Source: Clostridiales bacterium
GTDB taxonomy: Bacteria > Bacillota > Clostridia > Lachnospirales > JAITVM01
Length of the DNA stretch: 12,045 bases
Assembly: GCA_031285815.1 (NCBI GenBank)
Contig: JAITVM010000314.1
Coordinates: 1-12,045 of the forward strand
Direction: 5' to 3'
This document shows, piece after piece, positions 1 to 6,728 of the stretch. The first letter of the stretch is position 1. Each line of letters begins with the position of its first letter. The position numbers and the translations under genes are program-made. Below the pieces are notes generated by a model, which had not been told where the DNA came from, searched no databases, and saw nothing but the letters and a program-made list of their open reading frames with translations.

Positions 1-1280
1 GAGCCAAGGTTGCATACCATTCGTATATTAAGATGCTGGATATTTTAAAAAATAATAACCAATTGGATTTATATTTTGATATAGAGCTCCCCCTCGTAGA
101 TGTTTTAAAGGACATGGAGGTTCACGGTATAAAAGTTGACAAAGCGGCACTTTTAGAATATCAAAGTATGCTTTCAGAGAAAATTAATTCCCTCACAGAT
201 GAAATTTATGAACTGGCGGGCGGGGCCTTTAATATAAATTCGCCTCAACAGCTAGGCCCCATTTTATTTGACAAATTAGCCCTGCCCAGTTCGAAAAAAA
301 CTAAAACAGGTTATTCCACAAACCACGATGTTTTGGAAAAGCTGCGCCCTTACCACCCAATTATTAATTTAATCCTTGAATATAGGACTATGACAAAATT
401 AAAATCGACTTATGCCGACGGCCTTTTAAACACCATTTCTGAAGATGGCAAGATATACAGTACATTTAACCAGGTAATAACCACAACCGGGCGTATAAGC
501 TCAACAGAGCCAAATTTACAAAACATCCCTATCAAAATGGATATTGGGCGCGAGCTCCGGAAAGCATTCATCCCAAGCAGCAGCGAATATGTTTTTTTAG
601 ACGGCGACTACAGCCAAATCGAGCTGAGGGTGCTCGCACATATTGCAGGCGACCAGACAATGATAGGCGCTTTCTTAAACCATGAGGATATACACAGGCT
701 TACTGCGTCACAAGTTTTTAATACGCCTATAGAGCTGGTTACGCCAAAACAAAGAAGTAATGCTAAAGCCGTTAATTTTGGCATCGTATATGGGATATCC
801 GCGTTTAGTTTAAGCCAGGATTTAAATATTACAAAAAAAGAGGCTGAAAAATATATTAATGGCTATTTTGAAAAATACCCTATGGTAAAAAAATACCTTG
901 ATTCGGCCGTAAGCTCCGCAACAGAAAACGGCTATGCCGAAACCCTTTTTAATAGGCGCCGGGATATGCCCGAATTAAAATCCAGCAATTTTAACCTACG
1001 GTCCTTTGGCGAAAGGGCCGCCATGAATATGCCAATACAGGGCACTGCTGCAGATATTATTAAAATAGCCATGAACCGCGTCCATTCACGTATAAAAGAA
1101 GAGCACCTTGACGCAAAATTAATCCTTCAGGTCCACGACGAGCTTTTGATTGAAGTAAATAAAAAGCATGCCAAAAAGGCTATGAAGATATTTAAATACG
1201 AAATGGAGAACGCATTTAAGTTGAAATCTAAGCTCGAAGCGGATTTTTCATCCGGCCCCAATTGGTTTGAGGCAAAGTAG
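1..1280 (+). CDS. polA: DNA polymerase I, C-terminal polymerase domain (5' end outside window)
   Basis: Family A DNA polymerase, which fills gaps during repair and Okazaki fragment processing. The frame is open from base 3, so the ATG at 33 is internal: the bases before it encode AKVAYHSYIK, which leads into the family's IELPLVDVL segment. Motif A (DGDYSQIELR, about nt 600-629) carries the first catalytic Asp. The O-helix (RSNAKAVNFGIVYG, about 760-801) has the Arg, Lys, Phe and Tyr matching E. coli R754, K758, F762 and Y766; the Phe is the usual residue that discriminates against dideoxynucleotides. Motif C (QVHDELLIEV, about 1128-1157) carries the second catalytic Asp. The template-binding stretch TTTGRISSTEPNLQNIP is also present. 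The 5' nuclease and any 3'-5' exonuclease domain lie upstream of the window, so proofreading cannot be judged. The stop codon is nine bases before the coaE start, which suggests one transcript. Confidence 0.97.
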   Translation, partial: AKVAYHSYIKMLDILKNNNQLDLYFDIELPLVDVLKDMEVHGIKVDKAALLEYQSMLSEKINSLTDEIYELAGGAFNINSPQQLGPILFDKLALPSSKKTKTGYSTNHDVLEKLRPYHPIINLILEYRTMTKLKSTYADGLLNTISEDGKIYSTFNQVITTTGRISSTEPNLQNIPIKMDIGRELRKAFIPSSSEYVFLDGDYSQIELRVLAHIAGDQTMIGAFLNHEDIHRLTASQVFNTPIELVTPKQRSNAKAVNFGIVYGISAFSLSQDLNITKKEAEKYINGYFEKYPMVKKYLDSAVSSATENGYAETLFNRRRDMPELKSSNFNLRSFGERAAMNMPIQGTAADIIKIAMNRVHSRIKEEHLDAKLILQVHDELLIEVNKKHAKKAMKIFKYEMENAFKLKSKLEADFSSGPNWFEAK

Positions 1281-1289
1281 GTGTATTTT

Positions 1290-1898
1290 ATGGAAAAGCC
1301 AATAATAGTTGGCCTTACAGGCAACTCCGGCAGCGGCAAGACAAGCGTTGCCGCAATTTTAGAAAAACGTGGCGTGCCTGTTATCGATTGTGATAAAATT
1401 GCTAAAGAAATTATGCAAAAGGGCTCAAGCTGTTATTATGAAGTAATAAATTTTTTTGGCGGGGGGATTTTAGGCCGCACTAAAGATATAGACCGGGCCG
1501 CCTTGGGCGATATTGTATTTAACGATAAAGATAAACTCAGCAAACTAAATTATATTACACACCGTTATATTATAAGTGAAATTTGTTTGAAGTTAGAAGA
1601 AATACTTTCGCGCCAGGGGCCATATAGATATATTGTTATCGATGCGCCAGTTTTAATCGGGACGGGGCTGCAAGGACTCGTTGACCGGGTATGGGTGGTT
1701 TACACCAGGCATGATACTTTGGTAAAAAGGCTTTTGGCACGGGACGGCCGGGCGCACCAGCAAATTTTAAGCAGGCTTAAAAGCCAGCCGGATATAGAAG
1801 CCCTTAAACCCTATGCCGATGTTTTGATTGAAAACAGCGGGGGGCTGGAGGAGCTTGAGCGGAAAATAAATGATTTATTAGATATCCCAATAGAATAA
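1290..1898 (+). CDS. coaE: Dephospho-CoA kinase
   Basis: Catalyses the last step of coenzyme A synthesis, ATP-dependent phosphorylation of the 3'-hydroxyl of dephospho-CoA in the cytosol. Visible marks are the P-loop GLTGNSGSGKTS (residues 8-19), VIDCDKIAKE with Asp33 at the expected catalytic-base position, the CoA-domain segment IDRAALGDIVFND, the lid RLLARDG, and the C-terminal PYADVLIENSG typical of the family. At 202 residues it has normal length. The PLLFE-type motif reads APVLIGTGL here, a mild deviation. Two starts are possible: GTG at 1281, directly after the polA stop, or ATG at 1290. I choose ATG because AGGTG (1279-1283) sits six bases before it, and smc in this window uses the near-identical arrangement GAGGTG-TATTT-ATG. 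Pairing with polA is common in Firmicutes. Confidence 0.95.
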   Translation: MEKPIIVGLTGNSGSGKTSVAAILEKRGVPVIDCDKIAKEIMQKGSSCYYEVINFFGGGILGRTKDIDRAALGDIVFNDKDKLSKLNYITHRYIISEICLKLEEILSRQGPYRYIVIDAPVLIGTGLQGLVDRVWVVYTRHDTLVKRLLARDGRAHQQILSRLKSQPDIEALKPYADVLIENSGGLEELERKINDLLDIPIE

Positions 1899-1929
1899 AG
1901 GGCCTGCTAAAAATATTAGGGGGGTTTTA

Positions 1930-2496
1930 GTGGTTTTAGTTATAAATTTGAGAAAGAATAAAAAAGTTCTGTTAGTAATTTTAGCAATTATGGCATTATT
2001 GTTTTTCTCTATATTTGCTATTAGAAGGCTGTTCCCACTTAAATATAAGGGGCTTATAATAGAAAAATCAGAGGCTTATGGCTTGGACCCGGCTTTTGTT
2101 TGCGCAATTATCCGCGCCGAAAGCAGGTTCAACCCCAATGCGGTTTCACACAAAGGTGCCAGGGGCTTAATGCAGGTTATGGAGCCAACAGCGTATTGGG
2201 CCGCTGAAGAAATCGGCTTGGTAGGTTTTGATTACAGCCAAATGTTCGAACCGGAGACAAATATAGAAGTTGGGTGCTGGTACTTAGCCAACCTGAACGC
2301 GCAATTCGGGGATACCAAAGTTTCACTGGCTGCATACAACGCAGGCAGCGGGAATGTAGAAAAATGGCTTTTAGACCCTTCTTATTCAAAGGACGGCAAG
2401 TCCCTATCTTATATACCTTTTAAAGAAACTAGGGGATACGTTAAAAAGATAGGCATATATGAAAAAATATATGGGTACCTGATTAGGTTTTTATAG
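1930..2496 (+). CDS. Membrane-anchored lytic murein transglycosylase (Slt-type, GH23)
   Basis: Predicted to cleave the MurNAc-GlcNAc bond of peptidoglycan, forming 1,6-anhydro-MurNAc ends, outside the membrane. Residues 12-33 are a strongly hydrophobic segment after a basic start, an uncleaved anchor or signal peptide. The catalytic domain follows: IIRAESRFNPNAVS with the general acid Glu64, then GARGLMQVMEPTA (77-88), a conserved NIEVGCWYLANL helix (111-122), and AAYNAGSGNVEKW (134-146). The C-terminal GYVKKIGIYEKIYGYL matches the Slt core end. The 188-residue length fits short Firmicute Slt proteins that carry only anchor plus catalytic domain. The start is GTG at 1930, supported by AGGGGGG (1918-1924) five bases upstream; no ATG with a ribosome site lies nearby. 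It is 31 bases after coaE. A lytic enzyme after polA-coaE is, from memory, a recurrent order in Clostridia. Confidence 0.93.
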   Translation: MVLVINLRKNKKVLLVILAIMALLFFSIFAIRRLFPLKYKGLIIEKSEAYGLDPAFVCAIIRAESRFNPNAVSHKGARGLMQVMEPTAYWAAEEIGLVGFDYSQMFEPETNIEVGCWYLANLNAQFGDTKVSLAAYNAGSGNVEKWLLDPSYSKDGKSLSYIPFKETRGYVKKIGIYEKIYGYLIRFL

Positions 2497-2532
2497 GTTA
2501 AGCTTTTACAGATTATGATTTGAAGGGTTACT

Positions 2533-4140
2533 ATGATGAAAAGAATTTGTGCTTTTGTATTTTTGATAATAATACTTTGTTCATGCAGCAGCCCGGAACC
2601 GGCTGCGCCCCCAAAAGAGGCCGATGCCACCCTTGAGGCTGCGGGCGAAGATTTAATACAGCCCCAGCCGGGCAAAAGCGTTTCCATATCCACCCGCCCG
2701 CCCAAAACATTAAACCCGCTTCTAAATGAAGATATTACTGTAGACAGGGCTTTGAGGTTAATTTTTGACAGCCTGGCCCGGATTGATGAATTTCAAAAGC
2801 CGGCACCGTCTTTAGCGGAATGGTTTGTATTTTCTGAAGATGGGCTGACGCTTACCTTAAAATTAAAAGACGGGCTTGTTTGGCACGACGGCGAAGGCAT
2901 AACCGCCTATGATATAGAATACTCAATAAATACTATTAAAGCCGCAGGGGAAAACACCATTTACAAAAAAAATGTAACGAATATAAACTCGTGTACGGTT
3001 ACCGACTATTTAACTGTCGATATCGTTTTTAATTCTGTTTATGGCGGGAACAGCTATAGCTTAGATTTCCCTATTATACCTATGCACTATTACGGGGGCA
3101 CCCCTGATAATATGCACCCAATAGGCAGCGCCGCATACAAGTTTGATTATTTTGAAAAGGACAAGGAGATTGGCCTTGTTTCAAATACGGCTTACCCGGA
3201 AAAACCATTAATTGACCAAATAATTATAAGCATAACACCAAACATAGACGCCGACAGGACATCCTTCGAGCACGGCATAATTGACGCAATGACGTCAGAC
3301 CTTGTTGATTTGGGTAAATTCAGGAGTTCAAAGGAAATAAATATAACGCATTATAATACCATGTATTATGATTTTATAGGTTTTAATTATAAGAACCCTG
3401 TTTTTTCCGATGTTAATATCAGAAAAGCAATCGCGCACATAATATCTAAAGAAGAAATTATAGAATCTGTTTATTTGGGGCGCGCCACCCCTACCCTAAT
3501 GCCTGTTAACCCAAACTCATGGCTTTATGATACGGATTTGGCGGACTTTAATTTTAACGCTACATTATCCCAGGAATTAATTCAAGCTTCCGGTTATGCC
3601 CTTGACGGCGATGGTTTTTTATCAAAAGATATAGAAGGCACTAAGCATTCGTTAAATTTTAGAATCTTAGTTAATGAAGAAAACGGCGAACGGTCAAAAA
3701 TAGCTGCCTTGCTGCAAAAAAATTTAGAATCGGTTAATGTTAAGGGCGAAATAATTGAAGTGCCGTTTGAAGAATATGTTCAAAAAATTAATAATAGGGA
3801 GTTTGATATATTGGTTGGCGGGTATAACCTTTCTATTTTCCCGGATTTGACATTTTTATTTGAAACCTCTTCAACCGCTTCTGGGACAAATATCTTTTCA
3901 TACTCAAACCCAGAGATGGATAGCCGGTTAGCGGCGGTTAGGGGCTCCAGGAATGACACAGAGCTTAAAGCCAACACAAAAGCGCTGCAACAGTTTATGG
4001 CCCAGGATATACCCTGCATATCCCTTGTTTTTAGAAACGCCGCACTTTTGACTGATACAAATATTTATGGCGAAATTATGCCAACAGTAAATAACGTCTT
4101 TAATAATATACATTTATGGTTTGTATATGAGGAGGAATGA
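2533..4140 (+). CDS. ABC transporter solute-binding lipoprotein, family 5 (oligopeptide/dipeptide type)
   Basis: Extracellular lipoprotein of the DppA/OppA family that captures peptides or similar solutes for an ABC permease. The N-terminus is a lipoprotein signal: MMKR, a hydrophobic stretch, then lipobox L15-C16-S17-C18, so Cys18 is the likely lipidated residue, followed by a Ser/Pro/Ala-rich linker. The mature part shows family 5 landmarks: TLNPLLNEDITVDRALRLIFDSLARID, LKDGLVWHDGEGITAYDIEYSI, a central FIGFNYKNPVFSDVNIRKAIAHIISKEEII segment, and the ILVGGYNLSIFPDLTFLF region. The 535-residue length is normal. GAAGGG (2522-2527) supports either ATG 2533 or the adjacent ATG 2536. No permease or ATPase gene is in the window, so it is an orphan binding protein. 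Its TGA overlaps the start of the next gene (ATGA, 4137-4140). The ligand cannot be read from sequence. Confidence 0.93.
   Translation: MMKRICAFVFLIIILCSCSSPEPAAPPKEADATLEAAGEDLIQPQPGKSVSISTRPPKTLNPLLNEDITVDRALRLIFDSLARIDEFQKPAPSLAEWFVFSEDGLTLTLKLKDGLVWHDGEGITAYDIEYSINTIKAAGENTIYKKNVTNINSCTVTDYLTVDIVFNSVYGGNSYSLDFPIIPMHYYGGTPDNMHPIGSAAYKFDYFEKDKEIGLVSNTAYPEKPLIDQIIISITPNIDADRTSFEHGIIDAMTSDLVDLGKFRSSKEINITHYNTMYYDFIGFNYKNPVFSDVNIRKAIAHIISKEEIIESVYLGRATPTLMPVNPNSWLYDTDLADFNFNATLSQELIQASGYALDGDGFLSKDIEGTKHSLNFRILVNEENGERSKIAALLQKNLESVNVKGEIIEVPFEEYVQKINNREFDILVGGYNLSIFPDLTFLFETSSTASGTNIFSYSNPEMDSRLAAVRGSRNDTELKANTKALQQFMAQDIPCISLVFRNAALLTDTNIYGEIMPTVNNVFNNIHLWFVYEEE
4130..4135 (+). promoter_or_regulatory. 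Ribosome binding site for the GalT-like gene that questions its start
   Basis: A perfect AGGAGG inside the last codons of the binding-protein gene. Its distance to ATG 4137 is one base, which is too close for efficient initiation; to TTG 4146 it is ten bases, acceptable though slightly long. Alignment with GalT-type N-termini also favours 4146. If so, the two genes do not overlap but remain five bases apart and probably coupled. Confidence 0.6.
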
Positions 4141-5078
4141 CCTGCTTGGAGCTTAAACACAATTACCTCACTGGTGAATGGGTACTGGTTTCGCCCGGGC
4201 GCCTGGCACGGCCAAATAGCTTTAAAGCTGTGCGCGGCAACCCTGTGGATGAAAAAGGACTATGCCCTTTTTGCCCGGAAAACAGCTTCATGATACTAAA
4301 GTATATTTATAAAAGCCCCTGCGGGCGGGTAGCCATTGTACCAAACAGGTACCCGGCAATATCTGAAATGTCGGCCAACGGGCCAGGGGCCCATGATGTT
4401 GTTATCGAAACGCCCAACCACTCAGAACGTTTGGCCTTTTTTTCACAAAAGGATATTTATACTTATTTAGAGGCAATAAGGCACCGGGTTTTTGAACTAA
4501 GCCAAGACAGCGGCATAAAATATATACAAGTTTTTAAAAACGAAGGCCAAAAGGGCGGCGCAAGTATTTACCATTCGCATTCGCAAATTTTGGCCATGCC
4601 TATCATCCCAATCAAGCAAGCTATCATTAATTCAAATTTTGAACAGTACCATAAAGAAAATAGTAAATGTTATTTATGTAGCATTACCGAAAATTTAGGC
4701 AACCTTATGGTTTTCGAAAATAATTTGTTTGCCGCATATTCGCCATATGCCTCTAACTATGCTTATGGTTTAAATATCGCGCCCAAAAAACATATATCCG
4801 ATTTCAAAGATTTTGATAAAGCCCACCTTATTGCGCTGGCCGAAGTATTCCATAAAGTTTTGCCCGCTTATTGCAAGCTATTTGATAACTTCAGTTACAA
4901 TATATGTTTTCAAAACGCGCCATATAATAAAAAGCAGGGCTATAACCATTTTTTTATAGAAATAGTGCCCAGGATGGGCCAGCTGGCCGGGTTTGAATTG
5001 TCTACCGGGTGCTTTATAAACCCTGTCGATGTTTATTTAGCGGCTTCAGAAATAAGGGGGTTAATTGATGAAAACTAA
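4137..5078 (+). CDS. GalT-like (HIT superfamily) nucleotidyltransferase, DUF4931-like
   Basis: Related to galactose-1-phosphate uridylyltransferase, which passes a nucleotide between sugar phosphates through a uridylylated His. Counting from ATG 4137, zinc-site candidates are Cys43/Cys46 (LCPFC), His95 (PNHSERL) and His146. The active-site motif is HSHSQ (146-150) instead of the HPHGQ of E. coli GalT; His148 is the presumed nucleophile. A second pair CYLC (178-181) may hold another metal. The C-terminal IEIVPRMGQLAGFELSTGCFINPV matches GalT-like enzymes, but the usual HxHIE reads HFFIE, so one metal-site His is Phe. Such deviations are seen in relatives acting on other nucleotide sugars, so the substrate is open. 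AGGAGG (4130-4135) lies only one base before ATG 4137 but ten before TTG 4146, which would give LELKHNYLTGEWV, the usual family start. It overlaps both neighbours and shares no galactose genes around it. Confidence 0.82.
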   Translation: MTCLELKHNYLTGEWVLVSPGRLARPNSFKAVRGNPVDEKGLCPFCPENSFMILKYIYKSPCGRVAIVPNRYPAISEMSANGPGAHDVVIETPNHSERLAFFSQKDIYTYLEAIRHRVFELSQDSGIKYIQVFKNEGQKGGASIYHSHSQILAMPIIPIKQAIINSNFEQYHKENSKCYLCSITENLGNLMVFENNLFAAYSPYASNYAYGLNIAPKKHISDFKDFDKAHLIALAEVFHKVLPAYCKLFDNFSYNICFQNAPYNKKQGYNHFFIEIVPRMGQLAGFELSTGCFINPVDVYLAASEIRGLIDEN

Positions 5079-6006
5079 AGTCTGCCTATTGTTTGGCGGG
5101 GATTCAATGGAACGGGAAATTTCTTTTCTATCTTATAAAGAAATAATGGGGAATATCGATAAAGATAAATTTGACGTTATAAGTATAGAGGTGCCTGTTG
5201 AAAAAAATAATAGCTGGGTGCAAAAACTCATAAGCTATAGCCCCGATGTGGTTATGATAGCTATGCATGGGGGGAAAGGCGAGGACGGCTCGGTGCAGGG
5301 CCTTTTAGAATCATTGGATACCCCTTATATAGGCAGCAAGGTCCTTTCATCCGCTATTTCTATGGACAAGGATATTTGTAAAGCATTATTGAAAGCAAAC
5401 AATATACCGGTAATAGATTGGGTATGTATCAATAAAAACGATAAGCTGGTATTTTTTGAAGGCACCTTAAATGAAATTGGGTACCCGTTATTTGTGAAGC
5501 CGAATACTGGTGGCGGGAGCATTGGGGTATCGCCTGTAAATAGTTATGAAGAATTGGGCCCCGCAGCCGCAGCCGCATTTCAATACAGTAGCGAAATTAT
5601 AGTAGAGAAATTTATTAAAGGCAAAGAAGTAGCCTGCGCCATAATTCAAAATAATAGCGGCATTGACGCCTTAAATATTTTAGATATAGATTCCGGGGTC
5701 GGCTTTTATGATTTTACTTCAAAGTACATAGACACAAAGAAATTTATAGATTTTTCAGCATTGCCCCTTTATCAAAAGAAAATGGTAAAAGAAATTGGCA
5801 AGAAGGCATTTAAAACCCTGAAATGCAGGGGCATCGCTGTTGTGGATATGATAATTAGCGAAGAGCAGGTTTATGTTTTAGAAGTAAATACCTTACCCGG
5901 CTTTACTTCAAAATCTATAATACCAAAATCCGTTTCCAATATAAAAGAATTTAAAAATTTTTTAACTGAGCTCATTGAATTTGAAATAGGCCAAGGGGGC
6001 TTTTGA
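5068..6006 (+). CDS. D-alanine--D-alanine ligase-like ATP-grasp enzyme with altered active site
   Basis: ATP-grasp ligase of the Ddl family, which joins two D-Ala for peptidoglycan precursors. At 312 residues it is close to E. coli DdlB (306). Conserved features: LFGGDSMEREISFLS with Glu15; AMHGGKGEDGSVQG; SMDKDICKALL; the omega-loop FYDFTSKY with Lys219/Tyr220 (DdlB K215/Y216); Asp260, Glu272 and Asn274 (DdlB D257, E270, N272) for magnesium; and NTLPGFTSKS with the Gly and Ser that hold the second substrate. Altered: the glycine-rich loop KPNTGGGSIG has Gly148 and Gly150 where DdlB has Glu148 and Ser150, and GIAVVDM has Val258 where DdlB has Arg255, which helps form the oxyanion site. Substrate may therefore differ from D-Ala-D-Ala. 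The start is ATG 5068, seven bases after AAGGGGG (5054-5060); TTG 5065 is less likely. It overlaps the GalT-like gene by 11 bases. Confidence 0.85.
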   Translation: MKTKVCLLFGGDSMEREISFLSYKEIMGNIDKDKFDVISIEVPVEKNNSWVQKLISYSPDVVMIAMHGGKGEDGSVQGLLESLDTPYIGSKVLSSAISMDKDICKALLKANNIPVIDWVCINKNDKLVFFEGTLNEIGYPLFVKPNTGGGSIGVSPVNSYEELGPAAAAAFQYSSEIIVEKFIKGKEVACAIIQNNSGIDALNILDIDSGVGFYDFTSKYIDTKKFIDFSALPLYQKKMVKEIGKKAFKTLKCRGIAVVDMIISEEQVYVLEVNTLPGFTSKSIIPKSVSNIKEFKNFLTELIEFEIGQGGF

Positions 6007-6015
6007 GGGCCCCCT
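5994..6015 (+). terminator. Possible intrinsic terminator over the ligase stop codon
   Basis: Arms AGGGGGC (5994-6000) and GCCCCCT (6009-6015) form a seven-pair, GC-rich stem with an eight-base loop that contains the TGA stop (6004-6006). The following tail (ACTATAGCCTTTTAT) holds only a short T run, so termination may be weak. It sits between convergent genes and could also serve the - strand gene ending at 6038. Confidence 0.45.
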
Positions 6016-6037
6016 ACTATAGCCTTTTATAAATTTA

Positions 6038-6355
6038 TTAAATAGCATTATGTGTAAATGCTACTATTTTAGATAAAGGTATTTCTGTTACCGAACCAAG
6101 GAAATTCCCCGGTTGGCATACTGCCCTTGGTTTTGTGTTAATGCCGCCTCTGCACCTGTTGCAAAAATTGCACGCGCTACCTACGGGGCAGCTGGGCGGG
6201 CTACCTATACAGGTTATAACCTTAACCGTATCATCCGAAACCCCCGCCAATAACCCAGTAAAACCTGAACCAGATAAACCGCCGCTTTCCGTAAAAATTG
6301 TTACGGTTTGGCCTACATACTTCAGTATATTTTCAATTAAATGTTTTTCAAACAT
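6038..6355 (-). CDS. Small cysteine-containing Sm-like protein of unknown function
   Basis: A 105-residue protein I recognise only by type: small Clostridial proteins that start with a short helix, then VGQTVTIFTESGGLSGSGFTGLLAGVSDDTVKVIT, a Cys/Gly-rich middle, and end in GSVTEIPLSKIVAFTHNAI. The alternating beta pattern with a conserved glycine turn resembles the Sm-like fold of DUF2642/YuzF-type proteins, some of which are spore-associated. Six cysteines (residues 49, 56, 62, 65, 68, 80) cluster in the middle, suggesting metal binding or cross-linking. There is no signal peptide or membrane segment. It is the only gene on the - strand, convergent to the ligase, and probably has its own promoter. 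The ribosome site is weak (only AGG about eight bases before the ATG), and a perfect palindrome lies 12 bases upstream of the start codon. Function is not known; a spore-coat role is a guess. Confidence 0.8.
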   Translation of the reverse strand: MFEKHLIENILKYVGQTVTIFTESGGLSGSGFTGLLAGVSDDTVKVITCIGSPPSCPVGSACNFCNRCRGGINTKPRAVCQPGNFLGSVTEIPLSKIVAFTHNAI

Positions 6356-6367
6356 ATATTAAGCCTA

Positions 6368-6387
6368 TTAACTAAATATTTAGTTAA
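6368..6387. repeat. Perfect 20-base palindrome, possible operator
   Basis: TTAACTAAATATTTAGTTAA reads identically on both strands. It ends 12 bases upstream of the - strand ATG (start codon at 6355), placing it in the promoter or 5' leader of that gene. A dimeric repressor could bind it. Being AT-rich and without a loop, it is better explained as a DNA site than as a terminator. Confidence 0.55.
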
Positions 6388-6436
6388 CGGCTACACCCCC
6401 TAAATAATTAAAATATTTTTTATAGGGCCAAATATA

Positions 6437-6451
6437 GCAAACCCAGTTTGC
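6437..6451. repeat. Small perfect hairpin with an alternative partner
   Basis: GCAAAC-CCA-GTTTGC is a six-pair stem with a three-base loop. The 3' arm core GTTTG (6446-6450) can instead pair with CAAAC at 6465-6469, so two exclusive folds are possible on either strand. Confidence 0.4.
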
Positions 6452-6589
6452 AAAACGCCTTTGTCAAACAAGCTTGCCCTACCGCCCTGTCAGGCCCGGA
6501 ACTCATGTCCTAATCTTATAATATGCTGCGGTACGCCATATTGTTACTGAAATAGTATATATTTAAAAAGCCCAGGGTGGTTTTTATTT

Positions 6590-6619
6590 TTTACACAAAA
6601 ATAGAGCTATAATTATAAA
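6590..6619 (+). promoter_or_regulatory. Putative sigma-A promoter of smc-ftsY
   Basis: TTTACA (6590-6595) and TATAAA (6614-6619) each differ from consensus by one base and are 18 bases apart. An overlapping TATAAT (6608-6613) is only 12 bases from the same -35, so is less likely. Transcription would begin near 6626, giving a leader of about 135 bases that includes both downstream hairpins. Confidence 0.45.
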
Positions 6620-6635
6620 ACAATTTTTGGTATAC

Positions 6636-6701
6636 TTAAAGGCAAACCTAGGTTGGCTTAGCGCCGCCAAGCGCTTATACCAACCTTAGGCCTGCCTTTA
6701 A
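6636..6701 (+). promoter_or_regulatory. Long imperfect hairpin in the presumed smc leader
   Basis: Four paired blocks make about 24 base pairs: TTAAAGGCA (6636-6644) with TGCCTTTAA (6693-6701); CCTA (6647-6650) with TAGG (6687-6690); GGTTGG (6651-6656) with CCAACC (6680-6685); AGCGC (6660-6664) with GCGCT (6671-6675). The interruptions are a 2x2 mismatch, one bulged base (6686) and a 3x4 internal loop; the tip is the six-base loop CGCCAA. It has no T run behind it, so it is unlikely to be a terminator. It could be an RNA leader element, an RNase target or a palindromic repeat unit. Confidence 0.6.
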
Positions 6702-6707
6702 AATTAA

Positions 6708-6728
6708 TTTGGCGTTTACTGCGCCAAA
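6708..6728 (+). promoter_or_regulatory. Second hairpin before smc, with alternative pairing
   Basis: TTTGGCG (6708-6714) pairs with CGCCAAA (6722-6728) around a seven-base loop. The alternative GCGTTT (6712-6717) with AAACGC (6726-6731) uses part of the same bases, so only one can form. It ends 22 bases before the smc ribosome site. Confidence 0.45.

Noticed and set aside
33..35. ATG 33 as the true start of the first gene
   Set aside because: The frame is open to the window edge and the upstream residues align with family A polymerases, so the gene simply begins outside the window.
2506..2519. Promoter before the binding-lipoprotein gene (TTTACA with TATGAT)
   Set aside because: The two hexamers are only two bases apart, so they cannot work together as a sigma-A promoter.
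6135..6362. 75-residue open frame on the + strand opposite the Sm-like gene
   Set aside because: The - strand reading matches a known protein type with sensible ends; the + strand reading has no ribosome site or family resemblance.
6446..6537. Complete SRP RNA gene
   Set aside because: The 3' strand of helix 8 (GGAAGCAGC) is absent after the GGAA loop, so I report only the half motif as a finding.
6525..6545. T-box-like string GGCGTACCGC on the - strand
   Set aside because: It lacks the AGGGTGG start of the T-box motif, and no aminoacyl-tRNA synthetase or amino acid transport gene follows on that strand.
6608..6613. Perfect TATAAT as the smc -10 element
   Set aside because: Only 12 bases from TTTACA and no other -35 at 16-18 bases; the overlapping TATAAA at 6614 has better spacing.
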